Positions 52,232 to 55,214 of a DNA stretch of 55,214 bases are shown here, one piece after another (the first letter of the stretch is position 1; each line of letters opens with the position of its first letter). Under the pieces are notes generated by a model. It worked only from the letters and a program-made list of their open reading frames with translations, did not search any database and was not told where the DNA came from. Made by a program: the position numbers and the translations under genes. Source of the stretch: Bacteroidota bacterium (GTDB taxonomy: Bacteria > Bacteroidota > Bacteroidia > Chitinophagales > Saprospiraceae); contig JANSWP010000048.1 of the NCBI GenBank assembly GCA_024743405.1, positions 1 through 55,214 of the forward strand. The letters are read 5' to 3'.

Positions 52232-54754
52232 ATGGTTCGTTATTTTAGATACACTTTAGTGTTAATAATATCGCTTTCTATCTTTCAAACGGTTTTTGCT
52301 CAAAAACCTAAAAGATGGACTTCCTCAGATATTCACTCTTCCATAAAAAAGTTGAATGTTTTAGGGTCGGCACTTTATGTTGCTGCTCATCCTGATGATG
52401 AAAATACCCGCTTGATTTCTTATCTGGCTAATGAGCAGAAAATTAACGTGGCTTATCTATCCTTGACACGTGGTGATGGAGGACAGAATTTGATCGGCAC
52501 GGAGATCAAAGAATTGTTAGGTGTTCTGCGAACCCAAGAATTATTGGCGGCACGTCGTACGGATGGGGGTAATCAAATGTTTTCTAGGGCAAATGATTTT
52601 GGTTATTCAAAACATCCTGATGAGACTTTGAAAACTTGGAATAAGGAAGAGGTTTTGTCTGACGTAGTTTGGGCAATTCGAAAGTGGCAACCCGATGTGA
52701 TTATCAATCGTTTTGACCACCGCCGAGCAGGTAGAACGCATGGACACCATACTTCTTCAGCTTTGCTTTCTTTGGAGGCATTTGAAATGGTAGGTGATAA
52801 GAATGTATATCCTGACCAATTACAGTATGTGGATACATGGCAGCCTAAACGATTGCTTTACAATACTTCTTGGTGGCGTTATGGTGGACGAGATGCATTT
52901 GCAAAGGTTGATAAATCATCTATGGTAAGTGTTGATGTGGGGGTTTATTATCCTATTTTAGGAAAATCGAATAACGAAATTGCTGCAGAGAGTCGAAGTA
53001 TGCATAAATGCCAAGGTTTTGGTTCATTGACAACGAGGGGTTCTCAACAGGAATATATGGAATTGGTGAAAGGAGATTTGCCTAATGATCGAACTAATCT
53101 TTTTGATGGGATTGATATAACTTGGAATCGAGTAGAAGGAGGTGAACCAATTGGGAAATTGTTGCGATCAGTAGATGATCGTTTCAATCATGCGAACCCT
53201 TCGGAAAGTGTTTCCGAGTTGATTAAGGCATTAAAAATGATTAAAGCATTGCCTGATGGATATTGGAAACGTGTGAAACAAGCTGAAATTAAGATAGTTA
53301 TTGAAGCTTGTATGGCCATGTATTTGGAGGTAGTAGCCGATGATTTTTCAGCTACACCTGGACAAGAGATTGAATTGACAACAGAAGTTATTAATCGTTC
53401 AGCAGTAAATGCGACTTTGAAGCGTATTAAATATTTACCTAATGGAATTGATACGTCATTGAATTTGACTTTAGAGAATAATCAGGTAAATAAATTATAT
53501 AAAAAACTTACTATTCCTACAGATGCGCCGGTTACAAATGCTTATTGGTTGAATGAAAAAGGTACATTAGGGATGTATAATGTAGACAAACAATTAATGC
53601 GTGGTTTACCAGAGACTCCACGTGTTTTGAAGGTAGAATTTAATATTGAGATAGAAGGGGAGTTAATGAAAATCACAAAAGATGTAGTCTACAAGCGTCG
53701 TGACCGTGTGAAAGGCGAGGTTTATAGACCATTTGAAATTACCCCACCGATTTATGCTAATATTGAACAAGACGTGTTTATTTATGCAGATAATGCAAGT
53801 CAAACAGTAAATGTCGTTTTGAAATCTGGTGAAGGAAATGTTTCGGGAACGGTAGAATTGTGTCATCCTAATGGGTGGAAAGTGGAGCCTGCGAAAGTAG
53901 ATTTTACAATAAAATTAAAAGGAGAGGAAAAGATCGTTCCGTTCAAATTATATCCGCCTGAAAACCAGGACGAAAATTTCATTGTGCCTTTGGTTCGAAT
54001 TGGCGAAAAATCATACACCAACAAACTTATTTCAATCGAATATGATCATATACCGCCTCAAACGTTGACACTCGATGCAAGTGTGAAAGTGGTAAAAATT
54101 GATTTGAAAAAAGAAGGTGAACGAATTGGTTATTTAATGGGGGCGGGCGATAAAATTCCTGAAAATTTAGAGCAAATCGGTTATCAAGTTGATCTTTTAG
54201 AAGATCGAGATATTTCAGTTGATAATTTGAAGAAGTATGATGCTGTTATGATTGGTATCCGAGCCTACAATACAGTTGACCGGATTAAATTTTATCAGGA
54301 AAAATTATTGAAGTATGTTGAGAATGGTGGTACAATGATCGTTCAATATAACACCACCGGTGGATTGCCTTTTGGAAGTGATAAAATTGGACCTTATCCA
54401 TTTAAACTTTCACGTGATCGAGTTGCTGTTGAAGAGGCTGAAGTTCGATTTTTGAAGCCAGATCATGAAGTACTAAATTTTCCAAATAAAATCACTCAAA
54501 AGGATTTTGAAAACTGGGTTCAGGAGCGAGGATTGTACTTTCCCAATGAATGGGATGAACGATATGAGGCGATTCTTTCTGCCAATGATCCAGGTGAGAC
54601 GCCTAAGGATGGAGGACTTCTGGTCGCTAAGTATGGAAAGGGTTATTACATTTATTCTGGTTATTCTTGGTTTAGAGAATTGCCAGCAGGTGTGCCTGGA
54701 GCGTTTCGGCTATTAACGAATATGCTTTCGATAGGGAAGCAAGCAAAGCCTTAA
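52232..54754 (+). CDS. Secreted PIG-L-family deacetylase with long C-terminal extension
   Basis: 840 residues from the ATG at 52232, whose MVRYFRYTLVLIISLSIFQT is a signal peptide ending in VFAQ; the frame runs upstream to 52169 without a better start. The N-terminal third is a PIG-L domain, a zinc deacetylase of GlcNAc-like groups: metal ligands in VAAHPDDE (50-57) and a later GRTHGHHTSS. The middle is beta-rich, with sandwich-like segments (YRPFEITPPIYANIEQD). The last 200 residues resemble a class I amidotransferase-like fold (YDAVMIGIRAYNTVDR, ENGGTMIVQYNTTGG) without an evident catalytic triad. It probably acts on an extracellular or periplasmic sugar; the target is unknown. Confidence 0.85.
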   Translation: MVRYFRYTLVLIISLSIFQTVFAQKPKRWTSSDIHSSIKKLNVLGSALYVAAHPDDENTRLISYLANEQKINVAYLSLTRGDGGQNLIGTEIKELLGVLRTQELLAARRTDGGNQMFSRANDFGYSKHPDETLKTWNKEEVLSDVVWAIRKWQPDVIINRFDHRRAGRTHGHHTSSALLSLEAFEMVGDKNVYPDQLQYVDTWQPKRLLYNTSWWRYGGRDAFAKVDKSSMVSVDVGVYYPILGKSNNEIAAESRSMHKCQGFGSLTTRGSQQEYMELVKGDLPNDRTNLFDGIDITWNRVEGGEPIGKLLRSVDDRFNHANPSESVSELIKALKMIKALPDGYWKRVKQAEIKIVIEACMAMYLEVVADDFSATPGQEIELTTEVINRSAVNATLKRIKYLPNGIDTSLNLTLENNQVNKLYKKLTIPTDAPVTNAYWLNEKGTLGMYNVDKQLMRGLPETPRVLKVEFNIEIEGELMKITKDVVYKRRDRVKGEVYRPFEITPPIYANIEQDVFIYADNASQTVNVVLKSGEGNVSGTVELCHPNGWKVEPAKVDFTIKLKGEEKIVPFKLYPPENQDENFIVPLVRIGEKSYTNKLISIEYDHIPPQTLTLDASVKVVKIDLKKEGERIGYLMGAGDKIPENLEQIGYQVDLLEDRDISVDNLKKYDAVMIGIRAYNTVDRIKFYQEKLLKYVENGGTMIVQYNTTGGLPFGSDKIGPYPFKLSRDRVAVEEAEVRFLKPDHEVLNFPNKITQKDFENWVQERGLYFPNEWDERYEAILSANDPGETPKDGGLLVAKYGKGYYIYSGYSWFRELPAGVPGAFRLLTNMLSIGKQAKP

Positions 54755-54790
54755 TTCTGACGGCAATTTAAAGTTAGCAGTCGGCAATAA

Positions 54791-54828
54791 ATATCGGATA
54801 CCTTTAACCAGTATCCGATATTTTTTTT
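54791..54828 (+). terminator. Terminator of the PIG-L gene
   Basis: ATATCGGATAC (54791-54801) pairs with GTATCCGATAT (54811-54821), followed by a run of eight or more T. Confidence 0.92.
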
Positions 54829-54849
54829 CTAAAATTTGAAGGAAATGTC

Positions 54850-55214
54850 ATGAAAGAATATAGGGATAATAGTGCAATTGGAGCGTTATTAGATGAATAT
54901 GAAAGAGCTATTTTGGAGTTAATAAAAGTGATTAGTGATATCTCGAATGATGAATTAACATCTATAGTTGATAAAGAGACCAAAGACCTCGATTACGTAT
55001 CTATCCAAACTATTTTGACACATGTGGTCAGTTCAGGGTATGGGTATGCAGTAGTAATTCGAAAATACTTGGGTGAAACTATTGATTATGTCGAAAGGGA
55101 AAAGTTGGATACTGTTCAGGCATATACTCAGGCTTTGAAAAAGATGTTTGCTTTCAATGAGCAATTATTCCAAGATTATCCAAATTTAAAGTTGGAAGAG
55201 ATGGAAAGCGGAAA
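54850..55214 (+). CDS. DinB-family protein (partial, runs off the window)
   Basis: The start ATG is at 54850 and 121 codons are open to the window edge. The sequence (MKEYRDNSAIGALLDEYERA, IQTILTHVVSSGYGYAVVIRK) is a four-helix-bundle pattern typical of DinB/YfiT-like proteins, with a His in ILTHVV at the place of the first metal ligand. The C-terminal helix and remaining ligands lie beyond the window. DinB-fold members are metal-dependent transferases, such as bacillithiol or mycothiol S-transferases; the actual role is open. Confidence 0.7.
   Translation, partial: MKEYRDNSAIGALLDEYERAILELIKVISDISNDELTSIVDKETKDLDYVSIQTILTHVVSSGYGYAVVIRKYLGETIDYVEREKLDTVQAYTQALKKMFAFNEQLFQDYPNLKLEEMESG

Noticed and set aside
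54755-54790. AGTTAGCAGTCGGCA unit after the PIG-L gene as another copy of the atpF-atpH repeat
   Set aside because: The similarity is limited to a few short simple-sequence units and there is no matching second arm.

Overview
The window is 55 kb of AT-rich chromosome from a member of the Bacteroidota, most likely near the Saprospiraceae (the family is my inference). Support: two secreted proteins with type IX secretion (T9SS) C-terminal domains, one of type A and one of the gliding-motility type B; many start regions preceded by the Bacteroidota promoter element TAnnTTTG rather than by Shine-Dalgarno sites; the futalosine menaquinone enzyme MqnC; a 207-residue DUF4294-like secreted protein; and an ATP synthase operon atpBEFHAG without atpD/atpC. 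There is no phage, CRISPR, integron or insertion sequence with a transposase. It is mainly housekeeping chromosome, with small palindromic elements placed between genes.

Layout. 1-1116 has no clear gene and holds several palindromes. 1.1-3.3 kb: a histidine kinase and an OmpR-type regulator separated by a three-hairpin spacer. 3.4-8.6 kb: DUF4294-like protein, an alpha/beta hydrolase, and mfd. 8.8-12.9 kb: CocE/NonD-type hydrolase, XdhC-family protein, xerD. 13.2-15.5 kb: an OmpA-family protein followed by a membrane-anchored coiled-coil protein with two helix-hairpin-helix modules. 15.6-22.2 kb: an unrecognised helical protein, a T9SS type A cargo protein, an SGNH hydrolase and an EamA transporter. 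22.4-25.0 kb: peroxiredoxin, clpS, aat (both parts of the bacterial N-degron route), and a PfkB kinase. 25.2-27.4 kb: tRNA-Asn, a cysteine desulfurase-like protein lacking the catalytic Cys, and dapD. 27.5-32.2 kb: XRE regulator, a stand-alone ECF sigma factor, a subtilase with a SPOR domain, and a Tat-type Gfo/Idh/MocA oxidoreductase. 32.6-38.1 kb: atpB-E-F-H-A-G. 38.2-45.9 kb: SDR, a TDO-family protein, crcB, a WecA/MraY-family transferase, uppS, bamA, and ribE. 46.1-55.2 kb: T9SS type B cargo protein, lspA, mqnC, a TlpA-like thioredoxin, a PIG-L deacetylase, and a DinB-family protein that runs off the window end.

The genes largely serve the cell envelope (UppS and the WecA-type enzyme share undecaprenyl carriers; BamA, LspA, OmpA, T9SS cargo) and energy or quinone metabolism (ATP synthase, MqnC). 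Most convergent gene pairs share a bidirectional hairpin terminator.

The most unusual content is non-coding. A family of about 165-bp elements (808-913, 19983-20147, 40414-40579, 49678-49844, about 52030-52146) is built as one long imperfect hairpin around a shared 50-base core. The two arms match each other within a copy but differ between copies, and the apical stem shows paired changes (CC/GG versus GC/GC). One copy (49678-49844) looks like a hybrid of two subtypes. A second, unrelated 156-bp palindrome (8581-8736) is symmetric about its exact centre, and a third element (604-809) has perfect 23-bp terminal inverted repeats. No encoded mobilising enzyme is visible in the window.
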